From Amanita rubescens (taxonomy: Eukaryota > Basidiomycota > Agaricomycetes > Agaricales > Amanitaceae): DNA of 64,000 bases. The stretch lies in NCBI GenBank assembly GCA_015039365.1, contig WION01000038.1, positions 242,404 to 306,403 of the forward strand. Reading direction: 5' to 3'. Made by a program: the position numbers and the translations under genes. Below are positions 28,673-40,616 of the stretch, piece by piece (within the stretch, counting starts at the first letter, position 1; each line of letters starts with the position of its first letter). The notes under the pieces were generated by a model. The model was given only the letters and a program-made list of their open reading frames with translations. It was not told the DNA's origin and made no database searches.

Positions 28673-30522
28673 ATGAACCCAGACGACTTCCACATTGGAA
28701 GGGTTCCAGAGCCTGTAATTGCTTCCTCAAACCTCGCTCAGCGTCCACCACAGCGGCCAACTATTGACTATTCTTCCCCTTCCAAATTCCTCCAAAGTCT
28801 CGGCGCACGGTGGAAAAGTATCTGGACCAGACAATTTGTCCTATCCTTCCTTGCTGGCCAGCTCGTTTCGCTATGCATCACCGCTACGAACGTAATAAAC
28901 ACCGAACTTGTGAACCACGGACTCTCCCTCCCCACCATGCAAAACAACTTCACGTAAGCCTTCACCGTTATTTTTCTCTACATCTCACGAATCAATGCCA
29001 CAGCTACTTTTCATTGTTTTTAATGTTCACACCTTACACCGTGTACAAATGTGAGGAGCCTTGCCCCACGGTTGCTCACAACTGAACTCTCATTTCGTAA
29101 AGATGGGCTCAAGGGCTGGGGAAACGTCGTTTTACGCGACGGATGGCGATGTGGGCGGGTTTTACCGATTCCAATTCACGTGCGCGACTGACACGAGTTT
29201 CAAAAGATTTCATCCTAGCTGCGTGCGACGCTGAAGGCAACTTTTTCGCTGTCAAGGTGAGATGAGAATGCGACCAGGTCGCATATATCCTAACGGGAGT
29301 TTTGCGCAGGCTTATTCGTACACGGACCTATTATCTTGCATGCTTCTTGTTGCGTAAGTTGCTTGAAACGTTCCATTGCCACATCTTAAAGAACACCTCA
29401 GATGGTCCATTCCTGTTTGCTTATTCTTTTCGTGGTTATATATGAAGCCGAAATATCACTGGACGCAAATATTGGTACGCCTTTGTTATCTATCAATCAC
29501 ATTCAATCTCAACTCAAGCTCCATTCTTGACAGGGCATCTTGATATGTATTGGTGGTCTAGGACTACTCGTGACGTGCGATCTACTCACGGGCAAAAACT
29601 GGCGGGCGGTTGACAAGGGTAAAGGAGACGCGTTCATGATCGCAGCAGGGACTTTGTATGGGTTCAGTACGTCCTCCACGCATTTATCCACCTCGACGGT
29701 TCTCAGTTATAACTTACATTAGGCAATGCAACTGAGGAGCTTTTCGTTCGAAAACGTCCTTTACACGAGGTATGGTTAATATATGTGTGGAGTTCGAGTC
29801 GTCTTACGCTCGGACAGGTCGTAGGGCAGCTTGGCATGTTTGGATTCATCATAAACACCATTCAAGCTGCGTTGCTGGAATATAAGCTTATAAAAAATGG
29901 AAAGTGGGACGGCATTACGGGTCAGAATCTTTATTTCATTGGCTTGGTGTAATGATTAACTTGAGAATCCAGTTGGCTTCATCCTAGCGTACACTGCAGG
30001 TTCGTTTACATGGCCTTCACGGAAGCATCGCCCGTTCATGACATTTCCAGCCATGGTGGTATTATATACCGTCCAACCGTTGTTGTATCGGTTAGCATCT
30101 TCCACGTATTACAACCTGAGTCTTCTATCTAGCAATTTTTACGGTCTTTTATTCGGTGAGTAAATTTTCACAGACCAATGAAGTTCGCTCTAATATGCAA
30201 TCATAGGACTGTTTCTCTACGTAAGGCAAAAGACGGATGTGATTTTTACCTTCGCTGATACATGATGATAGCATTACAAGCCTTTCTGGATGTATTTCGT
30301 ATCCTTCTTCGTGGTTATTGTAGGTCTCGTTACGTACTTTTGGACCTCAGCTCGTAAGTGTTGTTCTGGTGTATAACGGCTTTAGTATGCTGAATCAGTT
30401 ATTCCATAGCTGAAGAGCAAGGTATCCTCAATCCTCAAGCACCTGAATACATCCGGGGAGAAGGAAGGAAGGTCGATGCAGAGTTACCACATCCATGCAC
30501 TACTGTCGTGGAGCAGGCGTGA
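28673..30522 (+). CDS. SLC35F-type solute carrier (DMT superfamily)
   Basis: Fifteen exons (28673-28953, 29004-29050, 29103-29150, 29207-29256, 29310-29353, 29402-29474, 29534-29666, 29723-29769, 29818-29920, 29973-29999, 30051-30090, 30133-30155, 30207-30220, 30272-30353, 30410-30522) join through GT-AG sites to 1125 nt and 374 residues. Many hydrophobic segments alternate with family landmarks: GQLVSLCITATNV, DAEGNFFAVKAYSYTDLLS, TLYGFSNATEE and GQLGMFGFIINTIQ. This fits SLC35F1/F2/F6 (DUF914), multi-pass membrane carriers whose substrates are mostly unknown. Several exons are tiny (14, 23, 27 nt). The last exon is a hydrophilic tail. The gene is convergent with the SANT gene, with 99 bp between stops. 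Confidence 0.92.
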
Positions 30523-30621
30523 GAGGAAGGTTCCGGGTGCTTAGTTCAAAAGGCCGTCGTAAGCCACCACTTATCATGTATTTATCTTTCCGTGCACTAC
30601 AAAGCAAATTGGATCCCATCC

Positions 30622-32188
30622 CTAACCAGCTCCTCGGCTCCAACTTCCCTTCCCGATATCAATACCGTACTTTTTAAGCTTTTCAAAATACTTTTGAACC
30701 CTACTCGCGACTTGCCGAGGTGTTCTCCTCCCATTCATCGCTCGCGAGATCTTTTGCCATCTATCATCCCCATCCTCACATTAGCACGGCGCAAAGAAGA
30801 AAGAAAAAACTGACACGAACCGGTTCTTTTCGCCATCAGGTATCTTTTCTAAAAGCTGCTCAAGCAAATTTTGTTCCGATTCAGACCACGCTTGTTTGTA
30901 CGTCTCCGATTTGGGTTTGTTGGGTTTGGTGGGTTGAGCCTGAGGGTTTGATGAGGAGGAGGCTGCGCGTCCCCGTGCGGATTTGGATTTTCCGTTGGTG
31001 GTGGGAATAAAGGGTTCATTTTCAGTCTCGTTTTCGTCTTCGTCTTCGTCGACGTTCATGGGCGATCCTGGATCCTGCACCGGGGTAGGTAGTGGAACGG
31101 CTTTTGCAGGACGAGGAGTAGACATAGGCGCTGAACGGGAACTGGAGCCCGCCTGACGTTTACGCTTCTTTGAGGACGAAGAGTTTTCTTCGTCCTGCCA
31201 TTGTTGGCGTTTGGCGGTAGCTTTATGTGTCCTCGCTGGCCTGCTCTTCGCCTGCATGACGTCTGTGTCCATAAGTGGGGGGCGACCGTGACCGTTGAGA
31301 GGTGGTGGATCATGGTCAGCATCAAGCTGGATATTCTCCGTTTCGACGAACAATTCCAGTTCTTCATCCCCATCAGCGGCCACGGTCACATCCACAACCG
31401 CACTCTCGTCCTCGACGTCTTTCCTAACGAACACGCCTGCACCTCCCATCCCAGGTAACGATAACCCGCCGTGCAGCTTTCTCTTCTTCAGTTCCCTGAT
31501 TTTGTGCCTCTCCCGTTCCCGCTCCATCTCGATCCTCCAGTACTCTTTGTGGTGCTTGTCTCCGCCGGCATCACTTTCGTCATTGTCATCTTCTAGTGAA
31601 AGTTGCGCGGTGTACGCGGCACACCGCTCAAGAACGGGATCGATGATGGTCTTTTTAGAGTCTTTCACGATTTTTTGGAGATCTGAAAGGGGGGATGTTT
31701 GGGTTAAGGAAGGTTTGGTGCTTAAAGCGTGTTTTTCTTGCATAGACAACGTGAGGGTATGAAAGGGTGCTGGATCTATGTGTCGTATATGAACGATTGA
31801 GTGAGTTGGGACTAGAGGACGACGGACGTACCGCAACCGTTGAATACATCCCAATCAATTTCGTTTGGGATAACTAGACGGTAATGAAGTGGGTCTTTTA
31901 TTTCCCCAATTTCGTCGAGCTGAGCGACGTTTAGTTTGCGGGAACAAAAAAAGATCAAAATTAGAGTAAAATACGAACCTGGCGGAGAATATCGCCCGAG
32001 TCCGCATTAGGAGTTGCGAGAGTGTATGATTGCAATTTTCTGAGCTTGGCTATGTCTTCCTGCGTTTGCTCCAAGAGTAGGCGCTGGTTGCGGATGAATG
32101 ATTCGAGCGCCTTGAGGCTAAAAGAGTGAGTTTGATATCAAATAATCGAACTTGAAAAAACATACGTAGAAGCGCGCTTATCGTCCAT
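30622..32188 (-). CDS. SANT/Myb-domain nuclear protein, ZZZ3-like
   Basis: Exons 32188-32166, 32117-31979, 31919-31832, 31682-30821 and 30760-30622 sum to 1251 nt and 416 residues. The N-terminal 80 residues look helical. Then come charged KE/ER-rich regions and low-complexity stretches with basic KKRKR clusters that suit nuclear import. A C-terminal SANT domain (about residues 345-405) contains W.ESEQNLLEQLLE.IPDGEKNRW and RRTPRQVASRVQKYF. That block resembles the SANT of ZZZ3, but the protein ends without a ZZ finger. It is likely chromatin-associated; that is inference. It is divergent from the UCH gene across 115 bp. Confidence 0.82.
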
Positions 32189-32303
32189 GGTTTCTCTGAG
32201 GCGGGCATGAAGATTGAGTCGTCGCTAAGCGGTGCCGGTTGTTTGACTTGGTTTGGCAATTTAGCTGATGGGAAAGTGATTCCTTTTCTGTTGCCTTATC
32301 ATC
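32189..32303. promoter_or_regulatory. Divergent promoter, SANT gene / UCH gene
   Basis: Only 115 bp separate the two ATGs, so both genes must start transcription within or very near this segment. No clear TATA box is visible. Confidence 0.6.
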
Positions 32304-33408
32304 ATGTCTGAAGTTGACCACCGATGGATTCCACTCGAAAGTAACCCGGATGTAATCGATTTTCTGATATTGTTTTCGATATCTAATGCGATCCTTATTG
32401 TAGGTATTCAATGCGTGGGCAGAAAAAGCGGGGCTCGTCACATCCCTCGTTTGCTTTCACGATCTCTACGGACTCGACGATGCGGTGCGATAAAATCATG
32501 CACAAGATCTGTTCGCTCAACAGTACGCGTAGCTGCTCAGCATGGTGCCTCAACCGGTGAAAGCTGTCATTCTTCTATTCCCGCGTGACGAGTCGATAGC
32601 GGGTCAACGCAAAACCGAGGACGAGAGGATCGCCAGGGAGGGTCAACCTTTGCTAGACAAGACCATTCTATGGATAAAGCAAACGGTACGTGTTTATATG
32701 CGCATATTTCGAGTTTTAAGCCTTTATATTCCTTAGATTAGTAACGCCTGCGGTACAATGGCTCTCTTGCACGTCCTCGCCAATGCACGTTCCACGTCCT
32801 CCGTCTATCCTTCACTTTCAACTCACAATTCTACAGACAGACGTCACCATCAAACCCGGAAGCGCGCTCGCTCAGTTCATCGATCAATGCAGAGGTATCC
32901 ACCACTCAGTCACCTTTCTCAACCCTCGCCCTCACTTATGTAACCCCACCCAGACAAAACCCCAGTAGAGCGCGCTCAGCTCCTCGAAACAACTCCCCTC
33001 TTTGCCAACATACACGCAGAGATGGCAGCAGAAGGTCAAACAGCCCCGCCCAGCGACTTGAACACTGACTTGCATTTCACCTGTTTCGTCGCTGCTCCCA
33101 GCCAAGCGAGGAGGGAAGCAGCAACTTCAGGCGTGGATCCTGCCGATTCCGGGAAACACGTTGAATTGTCTACTGCTACGTCTGGTATGAGGCTTATCGA
33201 GCTTGATGGGGGTAGGAATGGACCGATCGATAGGGGTCAATGCGATGACTTGTTGAGGGTACGTTGCCAAGGGATTCTTTGGGTTGTCGTAACGTACTGA
33301 TGTTGGCCGGTATAGGATGCAGCGAGGTTTGTGAAAGAGACGTACTTTACGAGAGACGATGATTCTGTAATGTTTGCCCTGATGGCGCTCGCGCCCCCAG
33401 AAGACTGA
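32304..33408 (+). CDS. Ubiquitin C-terminal hydrolase, UCH-L3/YUH1 type
   Basis: Seven exons (32304-32351, 32404-32484, 32533-32685, 32737-32788, 32841-32894, 32954-33258, 33316-33408) sum to 786 nt and 261 residues. This cysteine peptidase of family C12 releases ubiquitin or Nedd8 from small C-terminal adducts in the cytosol and nucleus. The catalytic set is complete: Gln93 (IKQT), Cys99 (NACGT), His170 (DLHFTC) and Asp214 (LIELDGG). The N terminus WIPLESNPDVFN and the VPQPVKAVILLFP strand are typical. The 109-codon span around exons 5-6 contains the crossover-loop region. Length is slightly above the family norm of about 230. A broken copy of its 3' end lies 570 bp downstream. Confidence 0.96.
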
Positions 33409-33974
33409 ATGACTTGTACAGTATAAGCATTAAAATCAACTTCCTATGCATGACGTGGATTGCCTATGCAAGGTCGGCTCGTCCATTGCTAGTTCTCGAC
33501 CGGATCAATCTCTGCCGTCTTGCGGGCCAGTACCAACAGCAAGATTCTATTGTACCTGTTTCTAATCAACTCGCGGTGATGCCGTTCAACACTTTTCAGT
33601 CCCATCGCGTTTCGCCAAAGCGATTTCAGGATGCTCGTAGCTCATATTTCCGTTTCAAGGGTCGAGTCTCAGAACCTTAACCACTATGGCCAAGTAAAGC
33701 ATTGATCAGGTGGACATATCGAACGTGGAGTTCGACACCTATTACGCATTTATGACATCAACTGTCCTCCCAGCTCCGAAAGGTAGGATCGATTTACATC
33801 CAGGGAGAGAAACTCACACATCTATGTTGATAGTGAAACTGCCATTTTTTTGGTTTCTAGTTCAACACTCCACCCTAGTTCGAATGGTTCCACATGCTTC
33901 ATGGGTCAAATGGCAGAATGTAAGATTCTGCTTGTCGTTTCATTGACCACGCTTAACATCTTCTTGATCGCAGA
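33409..33974. other. Spacer, no gene seen
   Basis: This lies between the UCH stop and its decayed 3' copy. Only short frames are present. Part of it may be divergent UCH-derived sequence, but I cannot align it confidently. Confidence 0.4.
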
Positions 33975-34197
33975 AACTACATGGCACGGCAGAAAGTCAA
34001 AACATGACCCGTTTCATTGCTGCTTTTAGCCAGGTGAAGAGGGGAGCAGCAACGTCAGCAATTCCGGTCTGAGGCTTACCAAGCGGAGCGGACCAACCAA
34101 TAGGGGTAAGGTGCGTCGCGAGCAATTCTTGCGAAAGAAACGTACTTTACCCTCGCGCTTCCAGAAGGCAATTGAACGACTTGTACAACATATTTTC
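33975..34197 (+). pseudogene. Truncated duplicate of the UCH gene 3' end
   Basis: Segments match the parent gene in order but with deletions: GGCACGGCAGAAAGTCAAA; ATTGCTGCTTTTAGCCAGG; GGGAGCAGCAACGTCAGC; TCTGAGGCTTACC; GACCAACCAATAGGGGT; GCGAAAGAAACGTACTTTAC; and CTCGCGCTTCCAGAAGGC leading into GACTTGTACA. The parent blocks are at about 33022-33420. The frame is destroyed and the catalytic Cys region is absent. Confidence 0.8.
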
Positions 34198-34267
34198 TAA
34201 AAAGACTATCGTACAATACATATGAAACTAACATCTAATCCAAAAGCAATATAATCTTTTTACCTTT

Positions 34268-36208
34268 CTATTCACTGTCGTCTTCATCCTCCACATTCGC
34301 CACTTTCCGCCTCTTTATACCCCACCCTCCCAAATACACATCATCAAACGACTTGTTTGGTACCAACTCCTCCCAAATCTTTCTTTGCACCTCCCTCTCT
34401 ACCCCTGCAAACGGTTTACAAACCACCAAATGCCTCGCCATATTATCCGCCCGCGCCTGCCGACTCCCACAAAGCGAGCACGACTGTCCCAAACTGTTGA
34501 AATGCTTCTCGCACACGTGCTTGACGAGAGACTGCATCTGAAGCAGCTTTCCCGCAAACTGCGCCCTCTTTTTTTTCTCCTTCGTCTGAGGAGTCGCGCC
34601 ATTTGCACCGGATGAGGTCGCGTTTGCCGGAGCCGTGGAAGTTGTGGCCGAGGATGAGGTGGTGGTTGAATGAACGTTTGTCGACGCTTCGCAGGCGGGC
34701 GTTGCACCCGTCCAGTTTGCAAATAAAGGTGGGGCCGTGTTGTTCGGGTTGGAGTTCGGAGAATGAGGATTCTGATGTGGCGGCGGTGGATGCGATTGGA
34801 TGCGATGGAGGATGAGCTTCCGTTGTATTCTGATGACCCACTCGAGGAAGCGGTGGATACTGACGTCCTGCGTCGTTTTCCCCGCGTTTGCGTCTTTGTC
34901 GTGGAGAAAGACGTGGGGTCGTGTATGATGAACTGCCGTGGGGGAAGGGTATCCTCATTCTGCTGCCTAGATGCCGAGGCACTGCTAGTGATTGGAGATA
35001 GGTCAGATTCCGACAGGCGACACCCAGACCTGGTATGCACGTACATTGGCAGTCAGTTAGGAAGGTTTGACGCCTTCTCGGAAGGAACTTTTCTGCCTAG
35101 AGTAAAGGTTAGTGATGAACGAAACGAGAGCAGTTTTCCGTACATTTGATTGGCATGGTGTTGGAAATTCGGATACGCGACGTTCGAATAAGGTATCATC
35201 GGGCTCGATGCTACCCAGCCAGCGTTCATTGGTGCCGGAAGGAAAGCAGGAAATCCAGGAACGTAGGTATTTGCAGTCTGGGAAGTGCGACCTGGGAGGG
35301 TCTGCGGCACAGAGGCAGGTGGCTGTGGCACGAAGAATGGAAAGCCACCCCTCGGCGCACCGGAATTCGTCTGGATATTAACCATGCCGAACATGTTATA
35401 ATTGATGCTAGGTGGCACAGGACCGGTTGCCAACGGTGGATAATCACCATTGATCTGGGCACTGCCGATCGGTGGCATGTATGATCGAAGCGAAGCTGGC
35501 ATAATATTGGGTGAAGCGATGGTTTGACGCGTTCCGAGAGCCATTATTCCGGACATTGAGGCGATGTTGCTTCGCCGAGTGGGTGCCGAAATTTCCATGT
35601 CTGGCTCTTGCTTGGGGGTCACATGAAGAGAGGTGGAATGCCTGGACGATGGAGTGTCGCCAGAGCTCCATGCTGGAGCACTGCTAGGTCGATGTTGGAT
35701 GTCTGGTAGAGATAAGGCGTGTGCCACAGGCACATCCGTCGTATTTGGACGCCGAGGCGGCGATAAGGAGCTGCGATCGAGCGGTGACATGAGCGTACTA
35801 TCGCTAGTGCGGATCAAGTTCTGGATGGACAAGCCACCGGAGGCTTTGGATAAACCCGCAAGAACCGGTGATTCCTTCGCCAGCGTGCCCATCTTCATCG
35901 CTTGACCCTCAAAATTGCCGGACCGCCAATCGACAGCTGAACGACATTTTTCCTGGCCATACGCGATGGCCTCAGTTTTTGATGTGATACTTCAAGTTGT
36001 GTCCGTTAGAAACTTGAGATAACTGCATCGATTCGACTTACCTCTTCAGAAATGGGCTGCAAGGGGGAGAAGGAACCACCACGCCGCACCACAGTTCGCC
36101 TGCCGAGCCGGACGGCTGGAGCGAGAAAACGGCTGGGTCACCTGCTTCTGTGATCAAATCATCACCTGAGCGGGGAGTAATGTGCTGTTCCAAGGGGGTA
36201 AGAGTCAT
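34268..36208 (-). CDS. C2H2 zinc-finger protein with one apparent frameshift
   Basis: Exons 36208-36042, 35989-35144, 35029-34842 and 34771-34268 join in frame until a shift near 34553-34590. The N-terminal 350 residues are Ser/Pro/Asn-rich (activation-domain-like). The C terminus carries ZF1 (CKLDGC-x12-H..H), ZF2 (ending CGKLLQMQSLVKHVCEKHF) and ZF3 (CSLCGSRQARADNMARHLVVC), then KRRK and an acidic end. The upstream frame runs through ZF1 to CGK and then needs a +1 change to reach LLQMQ. The spot is next to an A8 run, so it is either a sequencing indel or a real mutation that removes ZF2-3. It is probably a transcription factor; target unknown. Confidence 0.72.
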
Positions 36209-37054
36209 TTGGAGAATGATAATTTCTCGATAGTGGCAAGAGGTGAATAGAAATGATGACTCTTGCCGTGATATTTAAGAAGAATAAATAGCGCTTTGTC
36301 CGGGCGCGACCTCAAAAACACGTCCATAGTAGCGGTTTGCGTCCCGACAAAGCGATCACGCGTCATAGTAAAGCGCCCGTGATGGCCAAGTTGCCAACTC
36401 ATCAATCAATCCTTAAAAAGAAAATAACAAATAACAATTAGCGTTTTCTTCATCTTATTGTTCGCAAACGACGGTAACCCCGGCCGTAAAAGCGGTTTGC
36501 GTACCTGATTATCGTTTCATGGACTGGCACCCCCGGACGTTCACCGAACGACGACTACCACGGTTATCATGATAGTAAACCTCTAATAGTAACTGTCATA
36601 AAAGATCATCGCCTGGTACAGAACAGGTAAACGAAGTATAATTGACGACACAGGCTGTGATCGCGGAAAAGATCTAGACCGTAGTTCTAGGCTCTCGGCA
36701 ACGTGTTCAATTTATACTCTGGAGTCTTCCTTTCCGTTTCCACCCTCTTCCTGCCTTTCGATGTCGAAATCCCGTTCGCGATGTTGCTTTCGTCGTTGAA
36801 CTATTGCAACCACCACTGACGTTGCGCGGTGCTGGCTCCCTTATATAGAGCCTGTTACCCACGGTTAAAACGTTAACTCTTGCAACCGCGAGCAATGTAA
36901 ATCTCTGATCTCATGTATATTTCAATCTCATGACATGGTTATATGATAAGATATCGAATCCTGGCTAGCAAAGACGCTGAAAGATGTATGTCGTTATATT
37001 GTTCTCTGTCATATATATGCGACTTAATAGCGTTCAGGAATGATTATAATTGGT
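36209..37054. other. Intergenic, no gene seen
   Basis: This is the upstream region of the zinc-finger gene and the 3' side of the BTB gene. The short minus ORF at 36895-36707 lacks support. Confidence 0.5.
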
Positions 37055-38221
37055 TTATACCTTCACAGAAGTCCATTCCACTACAGCATCCCTAATCCGC
37101 TTCTGCATCGTTTGATGGCATTTCTCGCACGTCAATTGTTCGGTAAGAGGATTCAGAGCCTTCTGTATATCACTGGTTGATAAATCTGCGAAAGGAATTG
37201 AAGAAAAAGATGGTGGCGGATCTGTAACCACTCACCTGAACGTGCTTCCCAAGCAAGGTACGCGGATACAAGTGCCCACGCTCGAGTTAACCCTTTTTGA
37301 TCAGCAAAACTACAATTTTTGGTTTCGGGATGTGGATGCGGCGGAACAAGGAGTATATCTCTCAGCGCAGTATTTCGTCCATAATGCAAACACATCAGGC
37401 GCTTCAAGTATATAGCACCCATGCGTTGCGCCATTTCGTCGGTGATTGAAGATAGTGGATACGACAGAAGATGGGACGATGAATTGACCGCGAGCTGTTT
37501 AAGGTCGAACTGTGCCGCCAAAGAATAGATGTCAATAGGGTATAAAGGTGCGTAGGCTAAGAGAATCGTGTATAATGGGAATCCAGGCTGAATAAATTTC
37601 TTTGGGTCAATGTTATACAATGGCATGCATCCAACTGCGGTTGTTAATGTTTCCAAAGATGGCGAATGCAGTGCAGAGGACGTCCCGTATAACGTATGCA
37701 AGATGACATTCAGTACTGCTGCCTCCATGTCGATGAAGATGGTATGATGTGCATCGCTTGACGGTAAACCTGACAGGACTGATGAGAACGCCTCTTCGCA
37801 CGCGGCCCTAATTATTCGCGAATGTACGTAAAAGAGCACCCTGTCTGAAGAGGAAAAACAGATATCGCTCTCGAGATCGTTGGCTCCAGGATAAAATACG
37901 GTCGAGACCGAAACCACCATTTCTTGTTCCGGACTATCCTCCTGGATAGATGGAGGGTCTTGTTGCTACCACAATCAAGTTAAGTTGGCCAAGGGAGCGC
38001 ACTAGTAGAGAACGTACCATCATGGGATTCAAGGACTGTGGCATAAACGTGAGTTCCGGAGAGATTGCCCCGATTTGCTCGTCGTAATGATGGAAATAGG
38101 ATATGTCTGAGGCATCTGGTACCAGTTCTGTGCCGTGCTCCATTTGATCGACGGCACAGCCGTCCATAGATTGAATTCCACTGCCGTGGTGCAGAAAATA
38201 CCCCATATCCATGCCGCTCAT
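37055..38221 (-). CDS. BTB/POZ domain protein
   Basis: Exons 38221-38018, 37965-37236 and 37185-37055 sum to 1065 nt and 354 residues. The first 85 residues are acidic and Met/His-rich. A BTB fold follows (DLESDICFSSSDRVLFYVHS, FS.VLSGLPSS, IDMEAAVLNVILHTLYG). A helical region with AAQFDLKQLAV comes next, and a C-terminal Cys pair CEKCH lies before a basic helix. This is the usual architecture of the multicopy agaricomycete BTB proteins; their partners and roles are mostly unknown, although BTB domains often mediate dimerisation or Cullin-3 contact. ATG 38221 was chosen because the upstream frame lacks another good start. Confidence 0.9.
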
Positions 38222-39620
38222 CCACCACCAATCACTGCTGAATATTACTGTTATTTTCTCGGTTACCAAGGTGGTATTACTTACGCACACTAGCAAGGAA
38301 AGGTAAGGGCAAGGCGTGACAAACCTTCAACACGACAACTATCAGCTCCGCTCTCTATGGAAGACGTCACTGTGACGTCACGACACCCAAGCGATGGCAT
38401 GCGGCTGGCTCACCTCCAACCGTACTACTGACCTTCCTAGGAGCTTCATTCTTCTCTCTACCCAAGTAAACACTGATCCGTAACTCTCGAGAATCAGCAC
38501 TTGGAGTAGAACTCCAACTGTCAATTGGTGCCTTCTCCAAAGATAGGTTACGTACTTGCATTGTAACTACTATAGATAGTCTGGTCATATGTTCTGGGGA
38601 AACGCGTGGGATCGTTCCGGTCATGCGCGGATCAACTGCACCATAGTTGGACAACATCATGTACGAAGTAGGTATTTCGCGGTGTTGAATTGAAGCTTAT
38701 TATGCGACCCTGGCGCGGCTGAATGAAGGTTTACGTCATGCTGGCTACTCGTCGCCGCCCCAGACCTTAGACCCCAGTGTTACCAAAGGACGAAGAATCC
38801 ATGTCCCAATCTACTCAGTTAAACAAACCAGATCTGAGGATACATTGCGATCACTTTTTTGTAGTTGCTACAAACCCTATTGATAAGGGACCTGTAACAG
38901 ACTGGCAGCTGATCGCCCCCCGCGGGACCGTTGCTTCAGTTAAATACGAAAACTGGGACCTCCACAGAAATACAGCGAATTATAACTATGCACTCGACTC
39001 TCTCTTAACCCTACGTCACATACTCCCGAGTGGTATGGGTTAAACAGTCTACATTCCGGCACTATCGCAATGGTACTTTGGGGAAGAATTATTCCGAAGA
39101 AGCTAACTTAATTAAGATGATGTCGGCTGGCGACAACTTAACCCGAATGCCCGAGGCAATGCATGAGAGCGGCACTTGAAAAATAGACATATACATATCG
39201 AGCCTATAACTTGTCATCAATAGTCTCCGTGAATTGAAATGATGTGCCGAGACAATGGACATAAAAGGTCCGACTGTTCTTTGATAGTTTGAAGCATGGG
39301 GTGAACGTGATTGCCTACCTTCTAGTTAAATCTGAATGATCTTGTCACAGAAGTCACGAAGATGGCACCTGTAAAGTAATCTCCTCGTTGATCTGTAGCT
39401 TATTACATTAGTTCTCCGTTTTAGCCGCTTCCCTGTTCTCCGAGTTGAAATCAGACAAAGATTTGATTCTATACCGACAAAGACGACGGCCGTTGCTCTG
39501 AGGTTTCCAAATGGATTTGCGAATGGTGATCCAGCGTAGTCATGGGCGTGTCTATTCTGTTTCTTTGACCATCGTGAGATGAACAATTTAAAGGAGGAAG
39601 AAGGTATTGATGGTAACTAG
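38222..39620. other. Intergenic with two doubtful small ORFs
   Basis: A plus ORF at 38801-39043 (80 codons, balanced composition) and a minus ORF at 38660-38367 (97 codons) are open, but show no motif, no clear splice structure and no promoter element. The right end is the target site of the transposon at 39621. Confidence 0.35.
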
Positions 39621-40610
39621 TACGGAAGCCGAGAAGGACACGGTTGAAAAAAGGACACGGTTGCCATTTTTGGAATGGTGTTAGGGGTCATTGGAACCGC
39701 GTGACCGAAATGTGTTATATACTTCATTTCTGAGTCGGGGTGGCAGTGCCTATTCTTCATAGATTAAATCGGGGGGTCCCAATTGAGTCTGGTACCGGTA
39801 ACGAGCTTGGTGACGCTCCGAGTTGGCCACGCTAAGCGAGGTCGCCAGCCCCAATACAAGATGTATTACCAGCCGCAACGATGCCGGCGTCACTATCGGA
39901 GCTGCTTTTCCATATTAGGGCGGGGAACCCTTTCCATACCTTTTTACTACCTTTTCCGCTCCCCTTCGTATTTCTGCTGCCTTATTATATTGCTATGTAA
40001 ATAAATAAGTAGAATAACAACTATGACCCTCGCGCGATTGCGACTGTGGAAGAAAGCAAGCGCGTCGTTGGACTTACCACGGCGGCGCGCTTCTTACCAA
40101 ATATAGAAGGTACCCGTTATAGAAGTCATAGTACCCGTAAAGATCGGTTCGTCCATTTATTGCTTACTTCCGCTACTGTACAGTTCCTCTTTTTATGTGG
40201 CTTAGAGTACACAGACACCTCAGTCGTTCTCTGAGGTGAGTAGATTACATCCCCACTCTGTTTTTACCTATTCTGACTACCTGTAGTAGTATATTTAAAG
40301 TTCCTACAGCGAGCTATCCCGCGAGCGCAAGAAACTCGTCTCAACAGTCACCACAGCCATTGATTGGGTGGAAAGCTGTCCCAAAAGGGAAGCGGCATTT
40401 CAAGCGCGGCCATCACACTATGAGCACGTACGTCGAAATTTCGACGCGCAGAGGTCACGTGACTTTCCAACTCCACTTGGCAACGGCGGCAGGCACCAGC
40501 ATTTGTGAAAAAATACGTATATACATTGTGACGTGACTACGCAAGGACCCCATCCCTTGAAACACATGGTTTTCTAAATTTTTTCAACCGTGTCCTTCTC
40601 GGCTTCCGTA
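39621..40610. mobile_element. 990-bp non-autonomous DNA transposon (MITE-like)
   Basis: The ends are a perfect 32-bp inverted repeat (39621-39652 and 40579-40610, beginning TACGGAAGCC). The element is flanked on both sides by AACTAG (39615-39620 and 40611-40616), a 6-bp target duplication. No transposase frame lies inside, so movement would require an enzyme encoded elsewhere. Just inside the left end GGACACGGTTG is repeated. Superfamily is unassigned; a 6-bp duplication does not match the commonest fungal superfamilies. Confidence 0.9.
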
Positions 40611-40616
40611 AACTAG

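Noticed and set aside
39619..40612. Tc1/mariner element with TA target duplication
   Set aside because: TA does occur at both ends, but AACTAG outside it is also repeated, so the duplication is better read as 6 bp with TA inside the inverted repeat.
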